64,000 nucleotides of DNA from Campylobacter coli (GTDB taxonomy: Bacteria > Campylobacterota > Campylobacteria > Campylobacterales > Campylobacteraceae). Shown here piece after piece: positions 1 through 9,713 of this stretch; position 1 is the stretch's first letter, and every line of letters starts with the position of its first letter. Made by a program: the position numbers and the translations under genes. Below the pieces are notes generated by a model. The model was given only the letters and a program-made list of their open reading frames with translations. It was not told the DNA's origin and ran no database searches. The DNA is taken from positions 1,302,001 to 1,366,000 of the forward strand of contig CP154437.1 of assembly GCA_039516895.1 (NCBI GenBank), written 5' to 3'.

Positions 1-390
1 ATGAATTTAAATGGAAAAGAACAAGAAGATGCGGTAAAAAATGAGTTAAAAAATTTCTTCAAGCCTGAATTTTTAAATCGCTTAGACGATATCATCACCT
101 TTAATCCACTTGGAAAAGATGAGGCATATGAAATAGTTAAGCTTTTATTTAAAGACTTGCAAAAAAGTTTGGAAAATAAAGGCATAAAAGCAAGTCTTAG
201 TGAAAATGCTGCACTTTTAATCGCTAAGGACGGATTTGATCCTGACTTTGGTGCTAGACCTTTAAGAAGGGCTATTTATGATTTAATCGAAGACAAACTA
301 AGCGATATGATACTTGCAGATAAGCTTGATGAAAACGATGAGATCATCATCGATGCAAAAAATGATGAGATTGTTATCGAAAAAGTTTAA
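1..390 (+). CDS. clpB: ClpB disaggregase, C-terminal end (partial)
   Basis: This is the last 129 residues of the AAA+ disaggregase ClpB, which rescues aggregated proteins together with DnaK. The visible part is the end of the second ATPase module and the small D2 domain, with the family signature FGARPLRR (about residues 82-89) and the following helix ending IEDKLSDMIL. Full-length family members are about 860 residues, so the 5' part lies outside the window and the ATG at base 1 is an internal methionine. The gene ends at a hairpin shared with the convergent pbpA. The assignment is firm, because this C-terminal block is well conserved among ClpB proteins. Confidence 0.9.
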   Translation: MNLNGKEQEDAVKNELKNFFKPEFLNRLDDIITFNPLGKDEAYEIVKLLFKDLQKSLENKGIKASLSENAALLIAKDGFDPDFGARPLRRAIYDLIEDKLSDMILADKLDENDEIIIDAKNDEIVIEKV

Positions 391-399
391 CTCTTTTTA

Positions 400-425
400 G
401 AAGAAATAGATTTTTCTATTTCTTC
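400..425. terminator. Bidirectional hairpin between clpB and pbpA
   Basis: A perfect 11-bp inverted repeat (400-410 with 415-425) has a four-base T loop. It lies between the clpB stop and the convergent pbpA stop. A T-rich stretch follows on the plus side and an A-rich stretch precedes it, so it could end transcription from both sides. Confidence 0.6.
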
Positions 426-434
426 GCATACTTT

Positions 435-2366
435 TTAAAATAAAATCTCACTTTCGTTAAATTTCATATTTGCTCTTGGTAGAGGCGATTTGATAGTATA
501 ATAAGCATTTTTCCCCTTGTAACTTCCTCTATATACCCCATTTGGAATACTGAATTTTCTTGTAGTATCAGGAAATTTCTCTAAGTATTTGTTTAAAAAT
601 TCTCTAAATACAGGAGCAGAGGTCCTAGCCCCACCCTCTGTATAACGCATAGGCTTATTATTGTCATTTCCATACCAAATCAAAGCTTCAATCTCAGGCG
701 TTAAGCCACAAAACCAAGCATCGATATTTTTGTTTGTAGTTCCCGTTTTTCCTGCTATTTCTATACCTTCAACCCTTGCATTGCGCCCTGTGCCATGCTC
801 TACAACATTTCTCATCATATCTAAAACCAAAAAGCTTTGTGCTTCATCGCTCACTCTGTATTCATTTGAGTTAAATTCCATAATAATTTGATCATTTCTA
901 TCTTGCACTTGCCTAATAATTTGTGGCTCTTTTATAACTCCGTAATTTCCAAACATAGTATAAAATTTAGAATACTCCAAAGGAGAAATTCCAAAACTTC
1001 CTAAAACAATCGATAAATTAGCCGGAATATCTCTAAAGCCAAATTCTACAAGTTTTGAATGAAGTACATCTAGTCCCATATTGAGTGCGAGATTGATAGT
1101 AGCTAGATTTCTTGAGCGTGTTAAGGCTTCTTTTAGGGTAATCAAGCCAAGGAATTTACCTCCATCGTTTTTGGGTTTCCAGTCTTTATTATCCCCTGCC
1201 CCACCTTCAAAAATTCTAGAAATATCCGCAATCTCACTCACAGGCGAATAACCAAGATTAATAGCTGCTTGATATACAAAAGGCTTAAAGGAACTACCCG
1301 GTTGTCGCGTGCTTTGAGTGGCTCGGTTGTAATTGCTTTTTTCATAATCAACCCCTCCTACCAAAGCTAAAACATCTCCGCTTTGATGATTAACAACCAC
1401 CATAGCTCCATTTAGCGTGCTTAAGTTTGCATCTTTATCGCGTTTTACTATTTCATCATAACCAAATTTTAAGGCGTTTTGAGCCATTTCTTGTACATCT
1501 AAATCTATATTTAAAGTGATTTTATAGCCACCTGTTTTAAGATCTTTAATGCTAGGACTTAATTGCTTAATCACCTCATCTACGACATAAGGAGCTGCAT
1601 TTTGCGTTAAAGTATCATCATAAATTTGAGGAATTTCTTTCATAGCCTCATCGTATTCTGCTTTAGAAATCCAACCTAATGTATACATTCTTGCTACAAC
1701 ATTATTTGCTCTTGCGATAGAAAGATCTAAATGTTTTGTAGGATCATAACTGCTTGGTGCTTTTGGCATACCCACAAGCATAGCAATCTCTTTAAGACTT
1801 AACTCGTTTAGATTCTTATGAAAATATCCTTGCGCAGCTGTTTTAACCCCATAATACCCATGCCCAAAAAAGATATAATTTAAATATCTTTCCAAAATTT
1901 GCTCTTTGCTTAAAATCGTTTCCATTTTGTAGGCGAGCAAGGCTTCACGAATTTTACGAGTGATGGTTCTTTCAGGAGTTAATTCTGTGTTTTTGATAAA
2001 TTGCTGGGTAAGCGTTGAAGCTCCTTCCATGGTTTTTCCACCACTTTTTATAATTTTAACAACAGCTCTAAAAATAGCATCAATATTCACCCCATCATGC
2101 TCAAAAAAGCTAGTATCTTCTATAGCTACAAGAGCTTCTATAAGGCGTGGAGGTAATTCTTCATAATTTGCATAAAAACGATGTTGTTCGAAGATATTAG
2201 CTACTAATTTTCCATTTCTATCGTAAATTTGCGTTGTAAGTGGAGGTTTGTATTCTTTAAAAGTATATCCTTGTGTATCTGCATTTGTAAAAAGATAAGC
2301 TACATAAACAAATACAGCGATGAAACACACCACAAAAAATGAAAATATATATTTTAAAATTTTCAT
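435..2366 (-). CDS. pbpA: Penicillin-binding protein 1A-type (bifunctional)
   Basis: A bifunctional class A penicillin-binding protein that polymerises lipid II and cross-links peptidoglycan in the periplasm. An N-terminal membrane anchor (about residues 5-27) is followed by the GT51 transglycosylase domain with EDTSFFEHDG (catalytic Glu83) and the STLTQQFIKN motif. The transpeptidase domain shows SSFK (nucleophile Ser358), SRN (418-420) and KTGTTN (540). All catalytic motifs are intact. Length 643 is normal for epsilonproteobacteria. Its start codon overlaps the maf stop by 4 nt (ATGA), suggesting translational coupling. It corresponds to Cj0508 in NCTC 11168 order. Confidence 0.93.
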   Translation of the reverse strand: MKILKYIFSFFVVCFIAVFVYVAYLFTNADTQGYTFKEYKPPLTTQIYDRNGKLVANIFEQHRFYANYEELPPRLIEALVAIEDTSFFEHDGVNIDAIFRAVVKIIKSGGKTMEGASTLTQQFIKNTELTPERTITRKIREALLAYKMETILSKEQILERYLNYIFFGHGYYGVKTAAQGYFHKNLNELSLKEIAMLVGMPKAPSSYDPTKHLDLSIARANNVVARMYTLGWISKAEYDEAMKEIPQIYDDTLTQNAAPYVVDEVIKQLSPSIKDLKTGGYKITLNIDLDVQEMAQNALKFGYDEIVKRDKDANLSTLNGAMVVVNHQSGDVLALVGGVDYEKSNYNRATQSTRQPGSSFKPFVYQAAINLGYSPVSEIADISRIFEGGAGDNKDWKPKNDGGKFLGLITLKEALTRSRNLATINLALNMGLDVLHSKLVEFGFRDIPANLSIVLGSFGISPLEYSKFYTMFGNYGVIKEPQIIRQVQDRNDQIIMEFNSNEYRVSDEAQSFLVLDMMRNVVEHGTGRNARVEGIEIAGKTGTTNKNIDAWFCGLTPEIEALIWYGNDNNKPMRYTEGGARTSAPVFREFLNKYLEKFPDTTRKFSIPNGVYRGSYKGKNAYYTIKSPLPRANMKFNESEILF

Positions 2367-2914
2367 AAATAAGCCTTTAAATTTTGAGTATCAAGCCCTA
2401 AAGCAGTATTTAAATTTCCTTCTTGTTTGATAATATAGTTTTTATGAAAACCCTCACACATAATCGCTCCTGCCTTGCCCTTATAAAGTCCATTTTCTAC
2501 ATAATCTTTCAAATCATGAGGGTCAAATTTTGAAAAATAAAGCGTTGTTTTTGAAAGAGAGAAAACTCTTTTTTTTAAATTCTTTAACAAAAAAGCACTT
2601 AAAATACTAGCACATTTTCCATCTTGTAAATCAAGCATTTCATAAGCTTCTTCTTTGGTATTTGCCTTAGTAAGAATTTTATCTCCTATGCAAACTATGC
2701 TGTCTGCAAAGAGTAAAGTTTTATCTTTAAATTTTTCTTCATAAGTTGTGCAAAATTGTCTTTCTTTTTCTAGGACAATTTTTTGCACATAAACACTAGG
2801 CTTTAAATTTTTGTCTAAATTTTCATCATAGTCAAAGCTTATTTGTTGAAATTCAATCTTTGCCTCTTTGAGTAAATTCGATCTAGAAACAGAACTTGAA
2901 GCAAGAATTAACAT
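2363..2914 (-). CDS. maf: Maf-like nucleotide pyrophosphatase
   Basis: A Maf/Ham1-fold protein, expected to hydrolyse non-canonical or cytosolic nucleoside triphosphates to monophosphates. The N-terminus LILASSSVSRSNLL matches the family signature (LASxSPRRxxLL), with an Arg in the phosphate-binding region. FADSIVCIGDKIL corresponds to the catalytic Asp/Lys block (TxVxxxGxxLxKP). At 183 residues it is a typical length. It lies 3 nt after alaS and overlaps pbpA by 4 nt, forming an alaS-maf-pbpA transcription unit. Substrate (dTTP/UTP class or m7GTP class) cannot be told by eye. Confidence 0.82.
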   Translation of the reverse strand: MLILASSSVSRSNLLKEAKIEFQQISFDYDENLDKNLKPSVYVQKIVLEKERQFCTTYEEKFKDKTLLFADSIVCIGDKILTKANTKEEAYEMLDLQDGKCASILSAFLLKNLKKRVFSLSKTTLYFSKFDPHDLKDYVENGLYKGKAGAIMCEGFHKNYIIKQEGNLNTALGLDTQNLKAYL

Positions 2915-2917
2915 TGC

Positions 2918-5446
2918 TTAAAGTCCTTTTTGGATCAAATCTAAAGCCTGTTTTAAAGCTTCATCTATCTTGCTTATATCTTTACCACCTGCCGTAGCAA
3001 AATCATCTCTTCCGCCGCCATTGCCACCTAAAATTTGAGCAATATTTTTAACCAAATTTCCAGCTTTTAAAGGACAATTTTTCACACCCGCTGCAAGGGT
3101 TATCTTATCATCTTTTGCTTGTATTAGCAAAATAGCAGCTTTTTCGAATTTGTTTTTAAATTCATCAATCATAGTTTTTATATCACCACTTTCTACGCAT
3201 TCAACGCAAATTTGAACTCCGTTGATATTGCTTGAGTTAAGCTGTGATTTATTGGAATTTTTAAGCTCATTTTTTAATTTTAGAATTTCATTTTTAAGTT
3301 TTTTTACCCCAAGACTTAAATCATTGCTTTTAAGCTCTTCTTTAAGATTTAAATTTTCATTCATAAAAGTCTTGCAAAATTCTAAAGCTGCTCTTGAAAC
3401 AACCGCTTCTATACGCCTTACACCTGCACTTACACCACTTTCTTTAACTATGTAAAAACTTCCTATTTGAGCTGTATTTTTTACATGAGTTCCTCCGCAA
3501 AGCTCTTTACTTTCACCTAAGGTTAAAACGCGTACATTGCCTTGATATTTTTCATTAAACAAAGCAATGGCTCCACTTTTTTTAGCATCTTCTAAAGGCA
3601 TATTCTCTAAGATTGCTTCGCTTGAGTTAATGATCATTTCATTGACTCTTTTTTCAATACTTTCTAATTCTTCCTTGCTTAAAGCTTTGTGATGAGTAAA
3701 ATCAAATCTTAATTTATTGCTTTCAACCAAAGAACCTGCTTGACTGATATGAGAGCCCAAAATTTCTCTTAAAGCGTGGTGCAAAAGATGAGTAGCTGAA
3801 TGATGGCGTGCAGTTTGTTCTCTTTTATCGGTATCAATTTTTGCTATGATCTTATCATTAAGCTTGATTTCTTCATTAGCTTTTACAAGACTAAGATTGA
3901 GATTGAAAAACTTTTGAGTATCTAGCACTTCGCTAGTTCCTATATATCCTGTATCAGCAATTTGCCCCCCACTTGTTGCATAAAAAGGAGTATTATCAAG
4001 CATAACCCAGCCTAAACCTTTAAGACTTGAAACTTCTTTAAAATCTTCATCTAAAAGAGCTAAAACGGTGGCTTGACATTCTGTTTTTTCATAACCCACA
4101 AAGCAATTTTCTCCAAATTTTTCAAGTAAATTTTTAAAATCTCCACTTGCTACCTTATCGCCGCTTCCTTTCCAAGAAGCTTTTGCACGATTTTTTTGTT
4201 CATTCATCAATTCTTCAAATTTAGCCTCATCTACCACAAGATTTTTTTCTCTTAACATATCTTGCGTTAAATCAAGTGGAAAACCATAAGTATCATAAAG
4301 TTTAAATGCAACCTCTCCGCTAAAAACTTCTTTGGTGTTTTTAAGCTCTTCATTAAAAATTTCAATACCGTTTTCTATAGTGCTTAAAAATCTCTCTTCT
4401 TCTAAGCGGATTTGCTCTTTTACAAAATCTTTCTTTTCATTAAGGTAGGTATAATGATCACCCATAAGCTTGCAAACCACATCAACTAAATTATACATAA
4501 AAGGTTTTTTAAGCCCCAATAAATACCCATGTCTTAAAGCACGGCGTAAAATACGGCGTAAAACATAGCCCCTACCTTCTTTATCAAAACTCGTTCCTTG
4601 AGCAAGCAAAAATACACTCGATCTTATATGATCAGCTATGACTCTAAAGCTAGCTCCACTTTCATAAACATAAGTTTTTCCGCAAAGTTTTGCAATTTCA
4701 TTGATAATAGGCATAAAAAGCGAGCTGTCAAAATTGCTAAATTTACCCTCTTTGATAGCCGTAACCCTCTCAAGCCCCATTCCTGTATCAATACTTGGTT
4801 TTGGCAAAGGTGTAAGTTTACCATCAGCACTTCTTTCATACTGCATGAAAACAAGGTTCCAAATTTCTAAGAACCTATCTCCATCTCCACCCATATAATC
4901 TTCTTCACCATTAAAATACTCTTCGCCTTGATCATAAAAAATCTCACTACAAGGACCACAAGGACCTGTATCGCCCATTTGCCAAAAATTATCCTTATCG
5001 CCAAATCTATAAATTCTTTCTTTTTGAATATGTTTTTGCCACAATTCAAACGCTTCATCATCGCTTTCATGCACGGTTACATAAAGTCTATCTTTAGGAA
5101 GTTTTAATACTTCAGTTACAAATTCCCAAGCATAAGCGATAGCTTGTTCTTTAAAATAATCCCCAAAACTGAAATTTCCTAACATTTCAAAAAAAGTATG
5201 ATGGCGAGCGGTATAGCCTACATTATCTAAATCATTGTGCTTTCCCCCTGCTCTTATACAAGTTTGGCAACTTGTTTTGCGTGGTGGGTTTGGACGAGGC
5301 ACTTCTCCTATAAATATACTTTTAAAAGGCACCATTCCTGCATTTGTAAAAAGCAAAGTTGCATCATCAGGAACTAAAGGACTTGAAGGGGTGATTTCAT
5401 GACCCTTAGACTTAAAAAAATTTAAATATTCACTTCTAACATCCAT
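2918..5446 (-). CDS. alaS: Alanine--tRNA ligase
   Basis: Class II alanyl-tRNA synthetase, charging tRNA-Ala in the cytoplasm. The start [16 protein letters not shown] and [10 protein letters not shown] are typical of the aminoacylation core. The editing domain carries the zinc motif H548-H549-xxx-H553 and the later CGGTH. The C-terminal C-Ala domain ends with [12 protein letters not shown]. The length of 842 residues is normal. It is the first gene of the alaS-maf-pbpA unit and is divergent from the aminotransferase gene at 5563. Confidence 0.97.
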   Translation of the reverse strand: MDVRSEYLNFFKSKGHEITPSSPLVPDDATLLFTNAGMVPFKSIFIGEVPRPNPPRKTSCQTCIRAGGKHNDLDNVGYTARHHTFFEMLGNFSFGDYFKEQAIAYAWEFVTEVLKLPKDRLYVTVHESDDEAFELWQKHIQKERIYRFGDKDNFWQMGDTGPCGPCSEIFYDQGEEYFNGEEDYMGGDGDRFLEIWNLVFMQYERSADGKLTPLPKPSIDTGMGLERVTAIKEGKFSNFDSSLFMPIINEIAKLCGKTYVYESGASFRVIADHIRSSVFLLAQGTSFDKEGRGYVLRRILRRALRHGYLLGLKKPFMYNLVDVVCKLMGDHYTYLNEKKDFVKEQIRLEEERFLSTIENGIEIFNEELKNTKEVFSGEVAFKLYDTYGFPLDLTQDMLREKNLVVDEAKFEELMNEQKNRAKASWKGSGDKVASGDFKNLLEKFGENCFVGYEKTECQATVLALLDEDFKEVSSLKGLGWVMLDNTPFYATSGGQIADTGYIGTSEVLDTQKFFNLNLSLVKANEEIKLNDKIIAKIDTDKREQTARHHSATHLLHHALREILGSHISQAGSLVESNKLRFDFTHHKALSKEELESIEKRVNEMIINSSEAILENMPLEDAKKSGAIALFNEKYQGNVRVLTLGESKELCGGTHVKNTAQIGSFYIVKESGVSAGVRRIEAVVSRAALEFCKTFMNENLNLKEELKSNDLSLGVKKLKNEILKLKNELKNSNKSQLNSSNINGVQICVECVESGDIKTMIDEFKNKFEKAAILLIQAKDDKITLAAGVKNCPLKAGNLVKNIAQILGGNGGGRDDFATAGGKDISKIDEALKQALDLIQKGL

Positions 5447-5562
5447 AAGATTTTCCTAAGAAATTTTTATAAAAGCATATCATACCAAAATTACTTTAAA
5501 TTAAGTAAAACTAAAATACAATAAGCCTTTTTAATTAATTTCTTTAATTTTCAAGGTTTTTT

Positions 5563-6642
5563 ATGAATTTTATCAATCTTCAAGCTCAATATCTTAAATA
5601 TAAAGAAGAAATCGATTCTGAAATCGCAAGTGTTTTATCAAGCTCCTCTTTTATAGGGGGTGCAAAATTAAATGAATTTGAAACAAATTTAGCCCAATAC
5701 ACTCATGTGCAACACGCCATAGGATGCTCAAGTGGCACAAGTGCTTTATATCTTGCTTTAAGGGCTTTAGATATCAAACAAGGAGATGAAGTCATAGTTC
5801 CTAGCTTTACTTTTATAGCCACCGCTGAAATGGTAGCACTACTGGGAGCTAAGCCTGTATTTGTAGATATAAATTTAGATAATTTTAATATCGATTTTGA
5901 ACTCTTAAAAAATGCCATCAGCCCCAAAACAAAAGCAATTATTGCTGTGAGTATGTTTGGTCAAATGAGTAATTTACAAGAATTAAACACCTTTTGCGAA
6001 AGTAAAAATATAAGCTTGATTGAAGATGGCGCACAAAGTTTTGGAGCAAGCTTTAAGGGTGAAAAATCTTGCTCTATTGCCAAAATTTCATGCACTAGCT
6101 TTTTTCCTTCTAAGCCTTTGGGGGCTTATGGCGATGGTGGAGCGATTTTTTGCAATGATGAGAGCATAGCTAAAAAATTAAGAATTTTACTCAACCACGG
6201 ACAAACTGATCGCTATAAACATGAATTTATAGGGATAAATGCTCGTCTTGATACTCTTCAAGCAGCCATTTTAAATGTAAAATTAAAACACCTAGATGAA
6301 GAAATTAACAAAAGACAAGAAATAGCAAAATTCTACAACGAAAATTTGACAAATTGTCAAATTCCAAAAATTGATGAAAACGCTATCAGTGCTTATGCAC
6401 AATATAGCGTTTTAGTAGAAGATAGAGCTAGAGTTTTAAAAGCTTTTGAAAAAGCAAACATTCCTTATGCTATCCATTATCCTACGCCACTTCATAAACA
6501 ACCTTGCTTCAGTGAATTTTCGCGTCTAAAATTAGAAAAATCAGAATTTGCGAGTGAGCATATTTTATCCTTGCCATTTTCAGCATTTTTAAGTCAAAGT
6601 GAGCAAGAAAGTGTAATTAAAATATTTAAGGAAGGACTATGA
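5563..6642 (+). CDS. DegT/DnrJ/EryC1 family aminotransferase
   Basis: A PLP-dependent aminotransferase of the DegT/DnrJ/EryC1 (ArnB, PglE-like) family, which usually aminates nucleotide-linked keto-sugars. The N-terminal signature (FINLQAQYLKYKEEI), the GCSSGTSALYLAL phosphate-binding stretch, EDGAQSFGA (PLP-ring Asp) and the Schiff-base lysine in FFPSKPLGAYGDGG are all visible. The C-terminal PTPLHKQPCF motif is also typical. It overlaps the next gene by 4 nt (ATGA) and starts a three-gene operon with a MetE-like protein and a Gfo/Idh oxidoreductase. The true substrate is unknown; the partner genes hint at a glycan or small-molecule modification. It matches Cj0505c. Confidence 0.88.
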   Translation: MNFINLQAQYLKYKEEIDSEIASVLSSSSFIGGAKLNEFETNLAQYTHVQHAIGCSSGTSALYLALRALDIKQGDEVIVPSFTFIATAEMVALLGAKPVFVDINLDNFNIDFELLKNAISPKTKAIIAVSMFGQMSNLQELNTFCESKNISLIEDGAQSFGASFKGEKSCSIAKISCTSFFPSKPLGAYGDGGAIFCNDESIAKKLRILLNHGQTDRYKHEFIGINARLDTLQAAILNVKLKHLDEEINKRQEIAKFYNENLTNCQIPKIDENAISAYAQYSVLVEDRARVLKAFEKANIPYAIHYPTPLHKQPCFSEFSRLKLEKSEFASEHILSLPFSAFLSQSEQESVIKIFKEGL

Positions 6643-7751
6643 AATTAGATCAAGTGGGCTCTTTTTTAAGACCCAAAATTTTAAAAGAAGCTAGAGAAAA
6701 TTTTGCCTTGGGAAAAATAGATGAAGAACAACTTCGCAGCATTGAAGATTCTTGTATAAGAGATCTTTTAGAAGAGTGTGATAAGGCGGGAATTTATTAT
6801 TTAAGCGATGGAGAATTACGCCGTTCTTGGTGGCATCTTGATTTTTACTGGGGTTTTGGTGGTATTAAAAAAATCAAAAAAGAAAAGGGTTATGTCTTTA
6901 AAGGGATAGAAACAAGAGCTGAAGGTATTGAAATTGAAAGTAAAATCGAGTGCAATAATCATCCTTTTTTAAAAGATTTTGAAAGATTAATACAAATCGC
7001 AAAAGGTTTAAAAATAGATACGAATCGCTTAAAACTTACCATTCCAAGTCCATCAATGCTTTTATATATGCTTTTTATCCGTGGGGGCAAAAACACAGAA
7101 TTTAATTACTATGGCAAAGATTTTACAAAACTTAAAAATGATATTTTAAATGCTTATGAAAATTTTTACAAAGAATTTGCAGCTCTTGGCGGAGTATATT
7201 TGCAACTTGATGATACAAGCTTTGGTTCTTTATGTGATTATGAATTTTGCGCTTTAAATGAAATTAACGCAGATGATATTTGTGAAGAATATGTAGATTT
7301 TTTAAATGAGAGTTTAAAAACTATGCCAAAAAACATAATGAGCGCGATTCATATTTGTCGTGGAAACTACCGCAGTCGCTATGTGGCAAGCGGAGGCTAT
7401 ATGAAAGTTGCCAAGAAACTTTTTGGCGAACTTAGAGTCGATAAATTCTTCTTAGAATTTGATGATGAAAGGGCTGGAGATTTTGAACCTTTAAAATATA
7501 TAAATGATCAAATTGCGGTTTTAGGAATTCTTACTAGCAAAACCAATGAAAGTCCGAGCGTAGAAGAGTTAAAAGCAAGAGTGAAAATAGCAGCTCAATT
7601 TTTAAGTCCAAAACAAATTGAAATCAGCACACAATGTGGCTTTAGCTCCACTGAAGAAGGAAATGAAATCTTCACTCATTCTCAATGGGAAAAAATTAAA
7701 CTTTTAAAACAAGTTTTAAGTGAGCTTGAAAATGAAGGATTTTTCTCTTGA
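6639..7751 (+). CDS. MetE-core (cobalamin-independent methionine synthase-like) protein
   Basis: A stand-alone homologue of the C-terminal catalytic barrel of MetE/YxjG, a zinc-dependent thiol methyltransferase fold. It opens with VGSFLRP, as MetE barrels do, and retains the four zinc ligands in the expected order: His238 and Cys240 (in AIHICRGN), Glu273 (in FFLEFDDERAGDF) and Cys333 (in EISTQCGF). At 370 residues it lacks the N-terminal domain of true MetE, so it probably does not accept folylpolyglutamate in the usual way. Four-nt ATGA overlaps on both sides lock it into an operon with the aminotransferase and the dehydrogenase. The family is clear, the methyl donor and acceptor are not. 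Confidence 0.82.
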   Translation: MKLDQVGSFLRPKILKEARENFALGKIDEEQLRSIEDSCIRDLLEECDKAGIYYLSDGELRRSWWHLDFYWGFGGIKKIKKEKGYVFKGIETRAEGIEIESKIECNNHPFLKDFERLIQIAKGLKIDTNRLKLTIPSPSMLLYMLFIRGGKNTEFNYYGKDFTKLKNDILNAYENFYKEFAALGGVYLQLDDTSFGSLCDYEFCALNEINADDICEEYVDFLNESLKTMPKNIMSAIHICRGNYRSRYVASGGYMKVAKKLFGELRVDKFFLEFDDERAGDFEPLKYINDQIAVLGILTSKTNESPSVEELKARVKIAAQFLSPKQIEISTQCGFSSTEEGNEIFTHSQWEKIKLLKQVLSELENEGFFS

Positions 7752-8602
7752 AAATAGGAATTATAGGCCTTGGAAAAATGGGGCAAAACCATTTAAACGA
7801 GCTTGGTAAAAATAAAAATTTTAAAATCAATGCTTTGTTTGATATGGTTGAAAATAAAAATTTAAATGCACCCTTTTTTACTAATTTGGATGAATTTTTA
7901 AATCAAGATAATGATATCATCATCATTGCAACGCCGACAAATTCACATTTAGAAATAGCTAGAAAGGTTTTTTGTAAGTGCAAATGCGTATTGATTGAAA
8001 AACCTTTAGCACTGAATTTAAATGAAATAGATGAAATTTCAAATTTGGCTAAAGACCATGATGTAAAAGTGGGTGTGGGATTTTGCGAGAGATTTAATCC
8101 TGCGGTTTTAGCTCTAAAAAAAGAGCTTCAAAACGAGGAAATTATCAGCATCAATATACAAAGATTTTCCACTTACCCACAAAGAATCAGTGATGTAGGA
8201 ATTTTACAAGATTTGGCTGTGCATGATCTTGACTTGCTTCATTTTTTAAGCGGAGGGAAAATTATAAACGCTAACATTTTAAAAAGCTTCAATAAAGACA
8301 AACAAAGAGAAGATGAAAGCATTATAACTTGCAAGCTAGAAAAAACGATCGCTTGTGTGCATCAAAGCTGGAACAGTACGCAAAGACTAAGAAAAATTAC
8401 ACTTGTAAGTAAAAATCATTTTTACGAGGCAAATTTAGTAGATTTTTCCTTAAGCAAAGACGGACAAAGCTTGGAGCTGATGACACAAACACCGCTTTTT
8501 GGGGAGCATATGGCTTTATATGATTTGTTTTTAAATAAGGAAAATTACCTAGCAAATATACAAAATGCTTACGCTGTGCAAGAAATTTTAGAAAAATTTT
8601 AA
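7748..8602 (+). CDS. Gfo/Idh/MocA family oxidoreductase
   Basis: An NAD(P)-dependent dehydrogenase of the Gfo/Idh/MocA family, usually acting on sugars or cyclitols. The Rossmann motif IGIIGLGKMGQNHL is at the N-terminus, ATPTNSHLEIA follows, and the EKPLALN motif carries the catalytic lysine. VGFCERFNPA and the AVHDLDLLHFL histidine segment complete the family pattern. The start is TTG, placed inside the end of the MetE-like gene (4-nt overlap). It is shorter (284 aa) than most members (about 330-360), with a compact C-terminal domain. It matches Cj0504c. Confidence 0.85.
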   Translation: MKIGIIGLGKMGQNHLNELGKNKNFKINALFDMVENKNLNAPFFTNLDEFLNQDNDIIIIATPTNSHLEIARKVFCKCKCVLIEKPLALNLNEIDEISNLAKDHDVKVGVGFCERFNPAVLALKKELQNEEIISINIQRFSTYPQRISDVGILQDLAVHDLDLLHFLSGGKIINANILKSFNKDKQREDESIITCKLEKTIACVHQSWNSTQRLRKITLVSKNHFYEANLVDFSLSKDGQSLELMTQTPLFGEHMALYDLFLNKENYLANIQNAYAVQEILEKF

Positions 8603-8730
8603 TTTTTCTAAAATAATGCAATATCTTTCAAATAACTTGAGCTTCAATAAAATCTTCAAATACTTAAGATAAAAAATTTATTGATTTTAAATCCATACTG
8701 AAGTAAAATAAAACTAAAAAAGGTTTTTAA

Positions 8731-9642
8731 ATGAAATTGGTTTTATTTTTAAATATGGGCGGAGCCACAAATTTACAAGATTGTGAAACTTTTTTAAAAA
8801 ATATGTTTAACGATCCTTATATTTTGGGTATTAAAAATAAATTTATAAGAAGATTTGTAGCGTGGATCATTACAAAATCTCGCGTAAAAGCTATGAGAGA
8901 AAATTATAAACAAATGGGTGGAAAATCTCCACTCAATGAGCTTACTCAAAGTTTGTGCGAAAAACTTAATGCAAAAACAAAAGACTTTAAATTTGACTTT
9001 GTCAATCTTTATGTGCCACCTTTTGCAAATGAAGTTTTGCAAAAATACACTTTAAACGAAAATGATGAAATCATTCTTTTTCCGCTTTATCCACATCACT
9101 CAAGCACCACAGTTACCTCATCACTTGAAGTTTTACAAAATGAAATTTCAAAACAAAAAATCAAAGCAAAAATAAAGACTGTGGACATTTTTTATGAAAA
9201 TACGCTTTATAATGAAATGATTATTTCTCACATTTTGGCTAAAAAAAGTGAGTTTGATGCTAAAACTTTGATTTTTTCAGCACATTCTTTACCGCAAAGC
9301 ATTATCGATAAGGGTGATTTATATGAAAAACATGTCAATCATCATGTAGAACTTTTAAAAGAAAGATTAAAAGATCATTTTGATAAGATTATCTTAGCTT
9401 ACCAATCAAAATTAGGTCCAGTAAAATGGCTTGAACCAAATACAAGCGATATTTTGGCAAATTTAGATAACAAAGCTTTGATTTATCCTATTTCTTTTTG
9501 TATAGATTGTTCTGAAACGATTTTTGAGCTAGGTATAGAGTATAAACATTTAGCAAAATGTGATTATGATTTAATCACCTGCCCAAATGATAGCGATGAA
9601 TTTACTCAATTTGTTTTAAAGTACTTGTCTGATTTTAACTAA
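8731..9642 (+). CDS. hemH: Ferrochelatase
   Basis: Ferrochelatase inserts ferrous iron into protoporphyrin IX in the last step of haem synthesis. The start LVLFLNMGGA (LLxNLGxP family start), LFPLYPHHSSTTVTSS (substrate-binding His-His/Ser block), FSAHSLPQSII with the catalytic His and the later CSETIFELGIEY with the metal-binding Glu are all visible. The length of 303 residues is normal for short bacterial forms. A good AAAAAGG-type ribosome site precedes the ATG. It is convergent with amt and separated from it by a hairpin. Matches Cj0503c. Confidence 0.92.
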   Translation: MKLVLFLNMGGATNLQDCETFLKNMFNDPYILGIKNKFIRRFVAWIITKSRVKAMRENYKQMGGKSPLNELTQSLCEKLNAKTKDFKFDFVNLYVPPFANEVLQKYTLNENDEIILFPLYPHHSSTTVTSSLEVLQNEISKQKIKAKIKTVDIFYENTLYNEMIISHILAKKSEFDAKTLIFSAHSLPQSIIDKGDLYEKHVNHHVELLKERLKDHFDKIILAYQSKLGPVKWLEPNTSDILANLDNKALIYPISFCIDCSETIFELGIEYKHLAKCDYDLITCPNDSDEFTQFVLKYLSDFN

Positions 9643-9654
9643 GAATGAATTTGG

Positions 9655-9692
9655 AGTCCTTGTCTATCATTTTTTAAAGATTAACAAGGACT
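9655..9692. terminator. Hairpin between hemH and amt
   Basis: A perfect 9-bp inverted repeat (9655-9663 with 9684-9692; AGTCCTTGT / ACAAGGACT) with a long A/T loop lies between the convergent stops of hemH and amt and is followed on the plus strand by TTTT. It probably serves as a shared terminator. Confidence 0.5.
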
Positions 9693-9713
9693 TTTCGGTA
9701 AAAATTTAGCCAA

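Noticed and set aside
661-891. Plus-strand frame antisense to pbpA (and similar antisense frames elsewhere)
   Set aside because: These lie wholly inside firmly identified genes on the other strand, lack ribosome sites and show no domain pattern.
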